Positions 1 to 12,940 of a stretch of DNA of 64,000 bases are shown here, piece after piece. The position numbers and the translations under genes are program-made. Position 1 is the stretch's first letter. Each line of letters starts with the position of its first letter. A model generated the notes under the pieces. It searched no databases. It had not been told where the DNA came from and worked only from the letters and a program-made list of their open reading frames with translations. The DNA is from Epiperipatus broadwayi (Eukaryota; Onychophora; Udeonychophora; Euonychophora; Peripatidae): positions 8,030,411 to 8,094,410 of the forward strand of contig JAQFVV010000013.1 in the NCBI GenBank assembly GCA_028023455.1, read 5' to 3'.

Positions 1-678
1 TACTGGCATCTACTTTTATAAATAAATCTCTACACTTAAGAGAATGTTATCATTTCAATGTCTGAAAGTATGAGTGTAAAAAGTAGTCAGAAATAGATAT
101 CTTTCAACTCCAGAAGTAACAATGCAATCATACCCTATAACAATTGCACTTTTTTGTAATTCTGGCTATATAAATTCTGAGTTTTAATCTGTTGATTTAT
201 GACCAAAATCGATGAATGTGAAAAATCTAAAAAATCATGCAAAAAAATTGCACAATAATCCAGATCTTCTTGACCCCAATATTTTTTTGGAAGAAGCCAT
301 AAAATAAATAGTAAAGAATCTAATTACTTGCCAGACATGCTGGTGGCAGAGTTGTGGAAGTTTGATTTTGTTTTACCTCTAGATAAGAAAGTTAGATATG
401 TTTATTTATAATACTGTTTTAAATCCATAAATATAATATTTATTTATTTATACTAATCTTAAACAACATATAAAATACATTCAGCCTTCCATTTACTATA
501 ACATAAATGAATTATATAATATTTATAAAATAAAAATGAATTTATAATTCAGGCAGTAAAGAAAAAATGAAAGATATGCAATTAATTATATTTACTTTAA
601 ATTTTTTTTATATATATTAATTATTTTGAACAAAAATTTACATTTTGATTTGAAACAAAGCATAAGTACATAACATAC
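1..678 (-). other. NALCN: NALCN intron (5' part only)
   Basis: This is the start of the intron that follows the repeat IV S2-S3 exon; on the minus strand it begins with GTATGT at 678. The next expected exon (repeat IV S3-S4) is not present here and must lie beyond the window start. I see only AT-rich sequence with no convincing repeat or gene. Confidence 0.8.
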
Positions 679-798
679 CATTAATATGAAGTGCATAATG
701 ATCCAGATAACTCCTAGGAATGACACAAACATATCGTAACGATTTCTACGACTTTGCCAGTAGCCACGGGGTGAAAATGCTATTAATTTCATAATTAC
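679..798 (-). CDS. NALCN: NALCN exon: repeat IV end of S2, S2-S3 loop and S3
   Basis: This is a 120-nt, phase 0-0 exon of 40 codons. It reads VIMKLIAFSPRGYWQSRRNR and then YDMFVSFLGVIWIIMHFILM. The block SPRGYWQSRRNRYD is the near-invariant NALCN repeat IV S2-S3 signature; human has SPAGFWQSRRNRYD. The acceptor is AAAG before GTAATT and the donor is ATG before GTATGT. The segment contributes the inner end of S2 and all of S3 of the fourth voltage-sensor-like domain. It is the most 3' exon visible; the S4 and pore of repeat IV and the C-terminus lie outside the window. Confidence 0.97.
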
Positions 799-3700
799 CT
801 TTAAAAATAAAAATATTAAAAAAATTAATTTTATTTATATATATATATAAATGTAAATAAACATGGATAATTATCAATTTAGAAAATGAATTACAATACT
901 AGTACATATATTTAGCATCACACAGTCAACACTTAACTTCTATATATTTAGTTGAAACAATATTTTATTTAAAGATAATACTATAGTATTATATATAAAT
1001 GTTTGAGATGCATTGGGATAGTATATTACAAGTGACATGCTAATAATTTTTAATACGCATAATAATATTAAATAAAAGGTATGTACTTCATCTTTCAGGG
1101 TTGAGTTGATGATGATTATCAAATTGTAGGCACCATCTTATAAATATCAGGAAATATTCTTGGAGTATATAAAGCAAAAAAAAAAATTTTCACATGACCA
1201 ATACATCACTCTCTATTTATAATACCTGGTCAAATCAAGAATCATGAGTTACACCTGTATGAAATGTAATATGGCCTTGCTATTCAGACCAAACAATTTT
1301 CATATAAAATAATTGAAACCACAAACTATTTTAACAATTATATAGATTCATAATATTATAACTTGCAGTACGATTCCTTATTTCCTATTCTTAGGAAAAT
1401 ACACATTCATTAGCAAATATTTACAAATCATATATAACATAATATATTTAAATTATATTTTCTAATTTAAATTGAATTTCATTTAACTCCCTATTTAATA
1501 CAATTCTAGTTATGCATGTTATTTCTTCAATAATCCCATTTCTAAATTGTTTTTTAATTGATGCTTCATGAGTATGTGTGGAAAGGCATTACTCAATAAA
1601 TTATAGCATTCAAACAGTCTCAAAAAATGCCCAAGGTTTATTTCTGATCAATTTTAAAATGTTAATTTTATAAATATAGTTTATAAGATAAAAATACAAT
1701 ATACAATCGAGAATTGCTTGCCATGAATATATAGCCCATGCCTTTAATGCATCTATATTATATGACCCTTAGAAATATAAATCCCTTATTCAGTTACCTT
1801 TAGCTGCAGCATATGTATTTCTAAAATAAAGTTAGCCTGTGGTAAAGATATGCATAACTACATATATCTCTTATTTAAAATAATAATTCAAAGAGGTGGC
1901 CATTCTTTGGACCTTATCCCTTGTTAAACTGCAATCATAACTTAATTCTATGAGGTAGTCAGCTATTGAATCCCATTTTCATATAAATAGTTTCCTTAAT
2001 ATTAAATCATTCATAGAGATGGTCAATTTTGCATATGCTCCGGACAAACAAAATACTGCAAATTAATTATTTCTCATCATAATATCATAAATATAGTATT
2101 TATATAATAAGTTTACATGTAGAATAATGCAAGGGTCAAATCTATGTACAGAACAATATTGATCATGTTCAATAGTAATTTAAAATTACAGTGATTATAA
2201 CACTGGTTTTTTAGCAGTCTTTTATTCTACTTCTTGGACATTTCACAAAATATCAAAACATATTTCCACACGCAAACACACAGTATATTTTTTAATAAAA
2301 TTTTGTGCTCATACTAATTTACCTAAGTTTTGGTATTATTTATAATCAAAAAATATTAATATGAAGTCTTTTGTTTAAATATAGCTATTTTAGGTATTTT
2401 TTCCTCCTTGTTATTACACATCTATATTTGAACGGAAACTCCTTTTAAAATGAATATACATTTTTAATCAATACTATTTTTTTATATAATTAATTTTATA
2501 AAAATAAACATACTTTTTTTATATTCTCTTTAAAAAAATTAAATATTAAGAAAAATTAAATCATTATGAAAATTGTTTCTTTTAAATCATGTTAGAAGAA
2601 GAAAACAAAGCAAATCCATCACTTCCTCATAAGATATATTAATTGACAATTTATACTAATTTAAAAACTAAATATAGATATAATTAATTAATAACTTTAA
2701 CTACATACACACACATACATATATCGTACTTTTCTTTTTAAGTCAGAACACAAAAAGTAACGTTCTTACAGTAAGTCTAAATTGCAAAGTTTTTTTTATC
2801 AAATAATTCATTTCACTTACGTACTTATATATAACCATGCAGAAATTCTTTCAGCAGTTTATTGTGAGACTTTGTGGTTTATGCTATGCTATGAGTTTCC
2901 TTTGTAGACATATATATATAGGTTTTTTTTAAATAAGAAAAAACAAAACTAAAATATCACATGTAAGCTTTCTTGAAGAGTGAAACTTTTCTTCGTCTGT
3001 CTTACAGTTTTGTTAAATGAAAGTTGCTGAATAAATTATTACTGGTTCATCATCTTTTTTTTTTTTTTTGTAGTTGCATTATGAGTTGTATACACATTCA
3101 AGTTGATAAATATTGGATTAAATTAGACTTGAGTCAGCCAGTGGTCTTTCTACTTTTTAATCACAAAACATAATGTTGGCTTCTTCAGTGTGTAAAGAAC
3201 ATTAGAAGATAGTAAAAAGTTTCTAAAGAAATATTTATATATGTTCAGAGTGATCTCATTTGTTTTTCAAATCTTAAGATACCTTAATTACAATTAATGA
3301 AAAAAAAAAAAATTATATACTGTAACCATCTACTTAATGAAATTCTTATCTTGAAGTAAAAACTACATTAAATCAACTTAATTATGACTAGTTTTCTTAT
3401 TCTATTGTCTCCAAGAAAAAAAAAACAAACACAAAATGCAACTTTATATAACATTAAAATAAAATCTTAATCCTTTTTTATTCTTCTTATACTTTTTTTA
3501 TTATTAAATTAAAACAAAATGTAGATGTTTTAATTAAACTTTAACTACCTTATTTAGTTTTATTGTGTTGTTTTTGAAGCAATGTAGTATTTAAGTACAC
3601 ATTCCACTATACATTCACTTATAATTTTAAGTATCTTTTCTAATTCTAATTCTTTCAGTTTCGGATAATAAAAAAAACTAGCTTACTACCTTCTTTTTTT

Positions 3701-4986
3701 CTATATTATGATAATTATTGTTTAGACTTTTCTTAAATTTAAATCCTTCATATTCTAATAATAAAACTCACCTATTACATTATTACTTTTAAATCTTTAA
3801 TATAAAATATTTTTTTTAAAAAAATATATACCCAAAAAAAAAAAACCAACCCACAAAAAAAAAAAAAAAAAATATATTAAAACTCCCCACTTCCCCAAAC
3901 CCCCCCCCCAAAAAATTAAATAACTTGATATAAAAGGACATTTATTTTATTATTAAAAGTAGTTTGCTAACTAATTATTCATATTTTAATTGTAATAGGA
4001 AATTATGGCATTTTTCAAATTATCATAGGTCTATATTTCAAATTTTTCTAATATGTTTACCACAATTGATTTTAGAAATTTGATTAGGACACCAATTTTC
4101 TTACCATAAAATAACTACTATTTATCATCCATAACTTATAAATCATAGCGGCTCTTATCTTTATTTTTTATCTGTGATGCTGAAGGATGACATTAATATC
4201 AGATCTTAATTCCTGCTTGGATGGAATAAGAATATTCTTTAGATTAGTAAAGGTTTACAAAAAATAAAGTTAAAGAACATGATGATAGAGGGAAATGTTT
4301 AGCAAGTATAAAAATTTTTGAAAATTTTGTCAGTTGGTTTTTAGAAATAGGATTGTAAAGAGGTGAGTAATTTGTAACGCAAAAAGATAATTTGTAATGT
4401 GAAAGAAGTTAATAGTTAATTACAAAATATATAATAAAAATAAAAAAAGATTAGAGATTGATTAAAAATATAAGTAAAGAGATAATAATAAAATAATATG
4501 TATTAAATAGTAGAATAAAAAGTTGAAGTTTTTTAAAATTAAAAAAATTAAAATTATAATAAATAGTTTTTAAAAGAATTTAAAAATAAATGTGAATAAA
4601 ATTAATTAAGAGTAGAGTAATAAAATGGAAAATGATTGTTTATAATGGTCAGGTTAAGATGTATGTTTTAATTGTGTATTTAATTATGTATATAAATATG
4701 TGTATAAAATGTATTAATTGTATAATTATATATTTGGATACGGTAGCTCTGATGATGACTGCAGGATAATTGAAACTGTAAGAATAAAGTTTGGATATAA
4801 AAAATAATATTTTTGAAGTGTTTAAAAAAATTGGAAATGGTATGATATATAAATATAGAAATCAATACATAAGAAAAAAAGAAGAAAATTATAAATTTAA
4901 TATTCATCAAAAAATGATCAAATTTCAAATCAAAACTTTGTTCATAATGTTGTCTTTGCAACGTAATATATTAAAAATAATTCAAT

Positions 4987-6960
4987 AAAAAATTATTTAA
5001 TAAGACAACTAGTAAGAGCCTGAAATCTGGGCACGGCCGCTTGGGGCATTGTTTACGTGTCAAAACACATAAAAATGCCATTTCGGCGGCCACGGCCTTA
5101 CAGGCTAATACAACATTTACGTATTGTATTAACCCATTGAGCTAGGCCACTTTACATGACATCGCACAAAAATATTACGGCCTGTTTTGTGCTTCGAAGC
5201 TATTTACGCGTATTCGTTCTTTTCATAGCTGATTACCGTATCGCTTGAGGGTGTTTAAATTTCAAGGCGGTACAACTTTTTCAAATCTCCGTAATAGAGT
5301 AATGTCATTTCGATTTAAAAAATGTTGTTAATTATTAAGAATTGTCATATGGTCCCCACCCTTCCCGAAAAAAAGGTTAATATGTAAAAAAATTGGCAAA
5401 GTGTATGTTCGAACAGGCTTCGCCAAAGCTCACGCACTAAGTCACGTTTCAGCGTGGTGGGGAAAATATTCGAGACCACTAAAAGATCTGAGACGAACGT
5501 GCAATTTTGAAACTTTTCTTCAGATAAATTGCCGAGTACAGAAAGTGTGTGAGATTGTGGGTTTTTTTTTGACAGACACACGTAATGTCCACTTTTTATT
5601 ACAGCAATAAAATCGAATAAATAATTTTAAAAAGTCCAAAGTTTGTGTCCTTTTTTTTTTTGGTTTTTTATTTCATTCGAAATTGACAAGTATTTGGATT
5701 CCATTTTTTGCAGCGGGGTTAAAATAAATGACGTCTTTGGTTGACTTTTTGTTAAGAATAACAAATTACGAAATACACCCCCACCCCCAAAAGCAGTTTA
5801 TTGTAGAAGGCTAAAAAAAAAAAAAAAAAAGGTAACTCGAACGAAATAGAAATCAAAGTAAAAAGTGAGAAAAAGTTGTTTAAAAAAAATAAAAAAAGGG
5901 TTAAATTCTTGACTTTTTGGTTACAATTCTTTTTCCGAGTGTGGGTGGGTGTTTGAAAACAATTTTTGAATCAGCAAAAACACAAAAGTAAATTTGGATT
6001 TAATATTAAGAAAAACAATTACGTCAACCAAAAAGAAATCAAAATTCGAAACAAGTCCCAAAGTTGATTCTCTTTTTTCAGCACTGTTAAAATAATTGAC
6101 TATTTTTGTTGCCTTTTTGTTAATAATAAACAGTATGAATTCCCCCCCCCTCCCCCGCTCAAAACGCTGTTTCTTGTAGTAGCCAAAAAAAAAAAAAGGC
6201 TAATTCAAACATAATCTAAATCAAAGTGATAAAAGTTGTGTTTAAAAAAAAAGTAAAATTAATAATAATAATAAGAAAAACCATTTAGTCAAGACAAAAA
6301 AAATAAAAATAAAAGAAAGGTAGAATTAAGTTCTAAACAAGTCGCAAATAATTGTATTCTATTTTTTCGGCAGTGGGATTCAAACAAATTTTTTTGACGT
6401 CGTGAAATGGTCCCAAGTTTTCAAATGATAAAAAGAAAAAAATACAATTAGCAAAATTTGTTGAAAAAATATCAGGTTCCAACAAAAAACCCACAAAAAG
6501 TAACGAAAATGAATATCAAAATTTGTTTAATAATAAAGAAATCATGTTCTAAATGAAATAAAAATTATTTGTTTAATCAATATTAGAAAAAAACAAAAAA
6601 AAACCTAGTTGTATAAAAAAAGAAAAAAGTTGTGGCAGCCCGGTAACATTATATTTCATTGATTTTGTCTAGCATCAACGTTCCAAGTGGCTTTGCCCGG
6701 ATTTCAGACTTTTACTAGACAACTTTTATAATAATATTGTTTAATTAATCTCACCAACCCGGATTTCACCCCTATATTGGAGCCTTATCAAAATGTAAAA
6801 TGAAGCCTGTAGATGGAGTTGCTGTAAAATATAAAGAATTATAATATAACTTTAAGTGTATTTACATCTTGATAAGGATTCAATATAGGGGCGAAATCCA
6901 GGTTGGTGAGGTTAATTAAACATAATATTATTATAAAAGTTGTCTTATTAAATAATTTTT
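4987..6960. repeat. Fold-back (MITE-like) element split by a later insertion
   Basis: The left arm is 4987-5010 plus 6725 to about 6805; the right arm is about 6857-6960. The reverse complement of the right end matches the left end (TTATTTAATAAGACAACT), and the arms then share CTCACCAACC, GGATTTC and CCCCTATATTG with only scattered mismatches. The arms become continuous only when the 1.7-kb element at 5011-6716 and one copy of its 8-bp duplication are removed. That shows the fold-back was there first. No coding capacity is seen, and the superfamily is unknown. Confidence 0.75.
5011..6716. mobile_element. Non-autonomous TIR element with 8-bp target duplication
   Basis: The termini are inverted repeats of about 34 bp. 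The left end starts AGTAAGAGCCTGAAATCTGG and the right end, reverse-complemented, starts AGTAAAAGTCTGAAATCCGG; both continue to GCTTGG or ACTTGG. It is flanked by a perfect direct repeat AGACAACT at 5003-5010 and 6717-6724. The interior contains three degenerate internal repeats of roughly 300 bp with runs of T and C, and no transposase-like frame. Short open frames near 5345-5610 are not supported as genes. An 8-bp duplication is usual for hAT-type transposons, but the ends do not begin with the common hAT CAG, so the superfamily stays open. A subterminal block is shared with the element at 35346-36714. Confidence 0.8.
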
Positions 6961-7979
6961 AATATATTTAATATTCATACGTAAATATCTTTACATATTC
7001 TCTTACACAACCTCATACTGATCAGCCCAAACTTATTAAATCCTACTGAAAATCCTTAATGGGTTACATGTGTAGTTAAGTAACATGAACCTCATAAGTT
7101 AGCAAATTCGGATTAATTAACCCCAGCAACAGCATAATTAGAAAGTAAAAAATAATAACTTTTACAATTGGATATGAATTTTGATTTTAATAGTTATTTA
7201 GTGAGTCCACAAATTGAGAATCTTCATGAATAATGACGCTGAATTTTATAGAATCTATATATGAGCTAATTTTTGTGAATAAAGTGTATATTCATATGTC
7301 TAAAAACTCTGTTGGCAAATCAAAGAATATTGATAGGAAATATTTTCCAGATAAAATCTGCCTCAGTGGTAATTTCTTAATTGAAATAGTTATTCTAGAA
7401 AAATGATCCACAAATCATTTTTATTAAGGCAGATTTGAAATATTTCTTGTTGCTATGATGGCGCTTATGTTCTTAGCTAAAGAGGAAAGAAAAGAATCTA
7501 GAATAAGATATGAGTTTTCTAAAAGCAGTGAATTTATAAAAACTGCAAGTAGTGCTGAAATATTGCCTGCAATTTAAAAAAATAACATTAGCAAAAATTG
7601 ATCTAATTTTTATATAATTAATCACTGCATGATAAAAAAAGTAAAATCTGTCAAGAGAATAAGTTTACATTTATTTTATCTAAGCTCTTTCAAAGTCAGA
7701 CTGGATGATTATTATAAACAAAAGCTGATTGTCTTCAGTGTGCCTAATAATTTTATGCAAATGAGTCTGATATGCAGTACCTATCTATCAGATAGTAGCT
7801 AAAGGTATTTAAGAGCTTAACTGTGACAACTAAATGGATTTAGAAATAAAATTTATATATATAAGTATTCAATGAAATTTTATAAATTAACAATATATTT
7901 GTAATCTTAGAAATAAAATCAAGCAAATCTAAATACCAAATAGATTATATGATTATTTTGCTGCTCAAATTTTTCTTAC

Positions 7980-8054
7980 CTCTAGTACAAAGAGCAAAGT
8001 TAACACTACAGAGACCGTGGCGAGAGGAACTGTGTGGCTGGCTTCTTCCTTCCA
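7980..8054 (-). CDS. NALCN: NALCN exon: repeat IV S1-S2 loop and start of S2
   Basis: This is a 75-nt, phase 0-0 exon reading WKEEASHTVPLATVSVVLTL then LFVLE. It aligns with the human stretch beginning KWDVEDPVTVPLATMS and fits exactly between the S1 exon at 8215-8321 and the exon at 679-798, whose first residues continue S2. The acceptor is TTTTCAAG and the donor is GAG before GTAAGA. It encodes the extracellular S1-S2 loop and most of S2 of repeat IV. Confidence 0.96.
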
Positions 8055-8214
8055 CTTGAAAATAAACAAATATCAATAGCAAAATATATATATAAATAAA
8101 TAAGCAAACATAAATAACAAATTCCACTAAATTTCAGAAAAGCAATTAAATAAAGATTTAAACAGAAACAGTATTTCTAGTTTAATGGTATAAAAAAAAG
8201 GATGGAAAGCTTAC

Positions 8215-8321
8215 TGAAACACACAGCAAACTACTGTTTGCCAAAACCATGAATGCTATGAAGCGTTTGAAGTAGATATGTTGAGTAATATCATAAATGA
8301 AGGAACGAAACTGAGAACGGT
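8215..8321 (-). CDS. NALCN: NALCN exon: III-IV linker end and repeat IV S1
   Basis: This exon is 107 nt, entered in phase 1 (the split codon makes D) and left in phase 0. The 35 complete codons include SFIYDITQHIYFKRFIAFMV and LANSSLLCVS. YDITQH..FKR is a conserved NALCN signature just before repeat IV S1; human has YDITQHPFFKR. The acceptor is TTTATTGTAG and the donor is TCA before GTAAGC. It is separated from its neighbours by short introns of 107 and 160 nt. Confidence 0.97.
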
Positions 8322-8378
8322 CTACAATAAATACAATAGTAAAATTATGAATTTGTAGATTGAAACTGTCTTCCATCA

Positions 8379-8522
<144 letters not shown>

Positions 8523-9739
8523 CTAAAAAATAATCATATTTGCAGTCACTTCCTAAACTAAAAGAAACAATTAAAAAAATAAATAATAAGATTTTTTTTG
8601 GTTAAAAAGAATATGGTATAATTTTGGAAACCCACTCTTATCACTTTTTTTTTTTCATTTTTTAACACGCACTGCAATGAGTCAGACAAATTCTGTACAA
8701 ATAAAAACTATTAAAGAAATTCCATAGCTATTCATAATATATATAATCAAAAATGTTAGAATAAACTATATTAAAAGTGGGTAGAGTAAGCAATGAAAAA
8801 GTTACTAATGATAATCATTTATTATTGTTTGTTTGATTATAGTGCTCTACTTATTTCAGCCTGCACTTCAGAGAAAACTTAATATTTGTTTTATGGAACA
8901 TAAACTAGATAGGTTATTTCTAAAATCATAATCATATTATTGCTAGAACAAAAGTTAGATATTTAAATAAAAAATAATAGCAGTGTAATGTGATGACATA
9001 ACTAAAGATAAATAGAAGTTTAGTGGTATAACAAAACAATTTTGTATAATCATATTAGAATACCATCTATTCCTAAATCTTACATATTAATTAAAGGACA
9101 CTCTTCTATATAAAATTATATATATATATAATATGACAATAAAGTTATATAAAAAAATTTGATCATTTTACATTACAATAAAAGTAATTGCTTTGGTTTG
9201 TACCTATTTCTTCAATTGGGTTTCTTAAAGTACCATGTAGAAAACATAAATCTTATGCTTAAAGTTTCGAGACTTGCAGATTATCAGTTTTAAAGTTGAA
9301 ACCTTAGCAATTTTTAATTTAGTTCTAATTATAAAAGTTTATTATTGTGCCCTGTAATTCTAAACTCATTAACTTTGAAAACTCCGAATTCAAGGAGTAA
9401 ATACTTCATAATGAACAGTTAATTGTAACACCCAAATTCCAACTACAATTATTAGTGACCAATATTTCTTTTAAAAAATACCTAAACTGCTAAACATTTT
9501 TTTAATTTTTTATTAAAAAATAAATTTTTTAAAATTTAATTTATCATTTATTTAATATTTGAAATATAATTCATTTATTTAAATTTGACTATGGAAGTCA
9601 GATAAGTTTTGATCTAGAAAGATCAAAAGGATTCTCCAATGGTTGAAACATTTTTTCTTCTTCTACTATATAGATATATATTATGGCAAATATAAAAAAT
9701 TATTGATAATTAAATATATAGTCTAACTTTTTTTTTTTA

Positions 9740-9853
<114 letters not shown>

Positions 9854-11621
9854 CTAAAAAATAAAATTGAATTATAATAATTGACTTTATAAATGAAAGA
9901 TATATATATAATTTATTTATAACTCTTGTCTATAATAATTGAACTAGCTATAATTGGAAATCCTCACACTACATGTATTATTTTGATGTGATAACTTGAA
10001 AAAGATATTATTAATAAATTAATTTTTTTATAAGCTGCTTAACAATAGGAATATCATGATGGACCCTAATAATATAAATATATACTTTTAAAATAGGAAA
10101 GATAATTAGTTAAATATAAAAAAGTGTAGAAATAGTCAATCAACAGAATGAAAATAAAGAAAATGCCTAAGTGAGTTTAAATGATAATAAATTGGTAAAT
10201 TCTATACACTTGTTTTGATGTAAAAGAGCCATATGGCACGATTTTTTTAGTAAATCTGTAATATAATAAAAACTTTTAAAAAAATGCTTTGTCATCCGTT
10301 ACATAGTTCTTCATTCTGATTTTCAGTATGGCTTATCTGAAGATTCAAGTGATTAATTACTCCACAGATTTGCTTTAGATGATAATAATAATCCAAGAGA
10401 AAAGATAAGAAAATTCATATCTATGTTGAATCATTAACAAACACCCACTATATATTATTCTACAGTAACAGTCTTCTAATATTACAATACATAAACTAAA
10501 AGTTGCTGCTAATTTTTTTTTTTCAAACACATATTTGTATATTAAGTTTTCTCTAGTATAATACATTTCAACAAATTGAGACAAAGTAAGTTTCCATACA
10601 GTCGACTCACCTCTGTCTATCAGACTTGCATTCCTCAGAACTTTAAAGCACTGATAATATGAACATGTTTCAAATAAAAATAGAAAAAAATTCACATTGA
10701 ACTACCTTATATAAGTTATCTAGAACATTGAATATTATTAAATGCTGCTAACATTAACTCTTGTTAAAAATATGAATAGAACTTCTCCAACATGATATAT
10801 CATTTATTTGATTTTTCAGGCTCTTCATTGGGATTATGGGTACTGTGTTAATGGTGGCTATCAGTTTACTGGTTGTCTTCTCTCCCAAAAATCTGATAGA
10901 AACCTCATAATGACCATATTATCTCACTATTTTTTTTATTGAAAATAATAATAATAAAAAAAAAGCTATTATTTAAATAATACTAAATGTTAAAAAGAGA
11001 GAGAGAGAGAGAGAGAGAGAAAATCAAAACTCAACCAACTTATATAATATTTTTGAGGAAATGAATATTAAAAAAAAAAATTGCTTAGTAATGAGTTTTG
11101 CATATAAATACTATTGGGAAAAAGAAATGTGCTGAAATAAACAGTATAAGAAAGCTGAAAAACAACAAACCAAATAGGATACGTGTTTTTAGAAGCAGTA
11201 GGGCTGGAGAAGTGGGGAAAAAATTCAAAACAGTAACTATTATTTCCTCGACATATAAATTTTTGGAAGTCAGCTATTAACATAATCTATAGATTCCAAC
11301 CAAAAAATGAATTCACTAGTGACCTTATTTTTTCTTTCAAATGTGCTAATTTTTACATAAATTGAACAGTCACTATGTGATCCATGGTATGTGTTTAACT
11401 GCAATTAATTTAGTTTGATAGTTGTTAAATTTTATTTTTAAAACAAATGAGTATAATTATTTGCTTGAAACTTAGCAAAAAATCTATCGCTGGACTTGAG
11501 AAATATGATAGGTGGCAAAACTGTCTTGAACTAATAATAAATCTCCAACGAATTTTTTATACATTTTTTGTGAAAAAATTTCTTTATGGATATATACTAC
11601 ACAACAAAATGTAATATTAAC

Positions 11622-12184
11622 TAGTCAAAATAAGAGTCATAGATCACGTGACCCTATCTCTTAAGATTGTAAATTATAAAAACAATGAGGATTGCGAATT
11701 CCTCTACAAGCTTTATGATAAATGCTTAGCCAGAGCCAGCACTTAAAATATCTCTGTCAGGAACCCCTTCCCCAAACCCCTGACCATGGTTTTGTGCTTT
11801 GGCACTCCTCAGAGAGGTGTCAGGATAGGTTCAGACACTAGATCTAAAAACACCAACCCAAAGCCAAGCATTTAACTAAAAGTTATCTATTGAGTGGAAA
11901 ATCTGAAATTTTCAGACATCTACATTTCTTCAAACCCAGCTATCCAACTCAAATAGCTACATGGGGCTGATAGATCTTCAGCCATACCATATATTAGTAG
12001 TCTTAGCATTATAAAATTGCATAAGACTTATGGCAGAAACTATAAATAGTCAAAATAAGAGTCATAGATCATGTGATCCTATCTCTTAAGCTTGTAAATT
12101 ATAAAAACAATGAGGATTGCCAATTCCTCTACAAGCCTTATGATAAATGCTTAGACAGCGCCAGCACTTAAAATATCTCTGTCA
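11622..12184. repeat. Direct-repeat unit (138 bp + 138 bp) with hammerhead-like motif
   Basis: The segments 11622-11759 and 12047-12184 are near-identical direct repeats of equal length. Both start TAGTCAAAATAAGAGTCATA and end ATATCTCTGTCA. Between them lies about 287 bp containing the hammerhead-like motif and a block GAAAATCTGAAATTTTCAGA. That block also occurs in the unit at 59221-59981, so the two belong to one family. The arrangement resembles the paired terminal repeats (pLTRs) of Penelope-like elements, or a miniature LTR element. No protein is encoded. Confidence 0.7.
11761..11832 (-). ncRNA. Hammerhead-ribozyme-like motif, degenerate (11.8 kb)
   Basis: On the minus strand the segment runs from GAACC to a complementary GGTTC that would close stem I. 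The core box is CTGAGGA, followed by GTGC-CAAA-GCAC, a perfect 4-bp stem II. Next comes AAAAC where a functional ribozyme needs GAAAC, and then a GTC cleavage-type triplet. The architecture is right but the catalytic G of GAAA is replaced, so this copy is probably inactive. Confidence 0.45.
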
Positions 12185-12395
12185 TAATAATATGTAATGG
12201 TGTGAAAATTTTTATTCCAACTCTGTTAAGAAAGCTATAGTATAGAGTGCATCATTCCCAATTAATAGGAATCATTTTTCTAAAAATGTTCTTAGATATA
12301 ATTTTAGATTTAATAGCAGTTGATAGATGAATAAAAAATTCAAAATCATTCCTAAATAGCATCATATTTTAGACTTGCGTTGCAGAAATGTGAAT

Positions 12396-12940
12396 GAAAA
12401 TTTCAGACAATACGACATGTCTTCAGTCATATAAAGTCCAGCTCTTATGTTTATAAAACCACTGTTTACATATCAGAATCTGTTCACATTCTTCCAACAA
12501 CTAATGACAATTCTTATGTTCATATTATCACAGATTTTACATGTAAGTTATCCAATGTTCAAGTCATCAGAATTTCTGTCAGAATCTGATTAGATAAATC
12601 CCAACACCCAAAGTCCAATTCTTATGTTCATGGGGCCATAGCTTATATATCAGATTTTGAACATATGATATGTTTCTATTCACTCTATGTCAGAAACTGA
12701 ACATATGACTTGTTTCTGGTCTTATATCTTATGTACAACAGCTTCTATGTCAGAAACTGAACATATGACTTGCTTCTGGTCATCCAATATCCTCTTATAT
12801 TCATGACATAACTATAATCAGAATCCGAACCCATGGTACATTTCCAAACATCAAATGTTTAATCCTGTCAAAATATGAACTCATGATATGCTTTCCATCA
12901 TCTAATGTTCGGTTTTTACATTCATTATGCTACCAATTTA
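12396..12940. repeat. Degenerate tandem array, about 60-75 bp period
   Basis: Divergent copies of a unit containing TCAGAAACTGAACATATGAC, then TTGTTTCTGGTC or similar, recur across the interval; the two best copies sit near 12690 and 12750. Copies are interspersed with CTTATGTTCAT and CATCTAATGTTC motifs. No open frame spans it. It looks like an old intronic minisatellite. Confidence 0.5.

Larger units (their letters stand above)
799..7979 (-). other. NALCN: NALCN intron of about 7.2 kb holding nested repeats
   Basis: This intron lies between the repeat IV S1-S2 and S2-S3 exons. It holds long A/T runs, a C run near 3900, and the nested fold-back/TIR elements at about 4987-6960. The stretches 799-4986 and 6961-7979 show no coding signal that I can support. 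Confidence 0.85.

Noticed and set aside
4680-4988. Overlapping frames on both strands near 4.7-5.0 kb
   Set aside because: Low-complexity, Ile/Asn/Lys-rich translations typical of AT-rich non-coding DNA; no motif or splice context.
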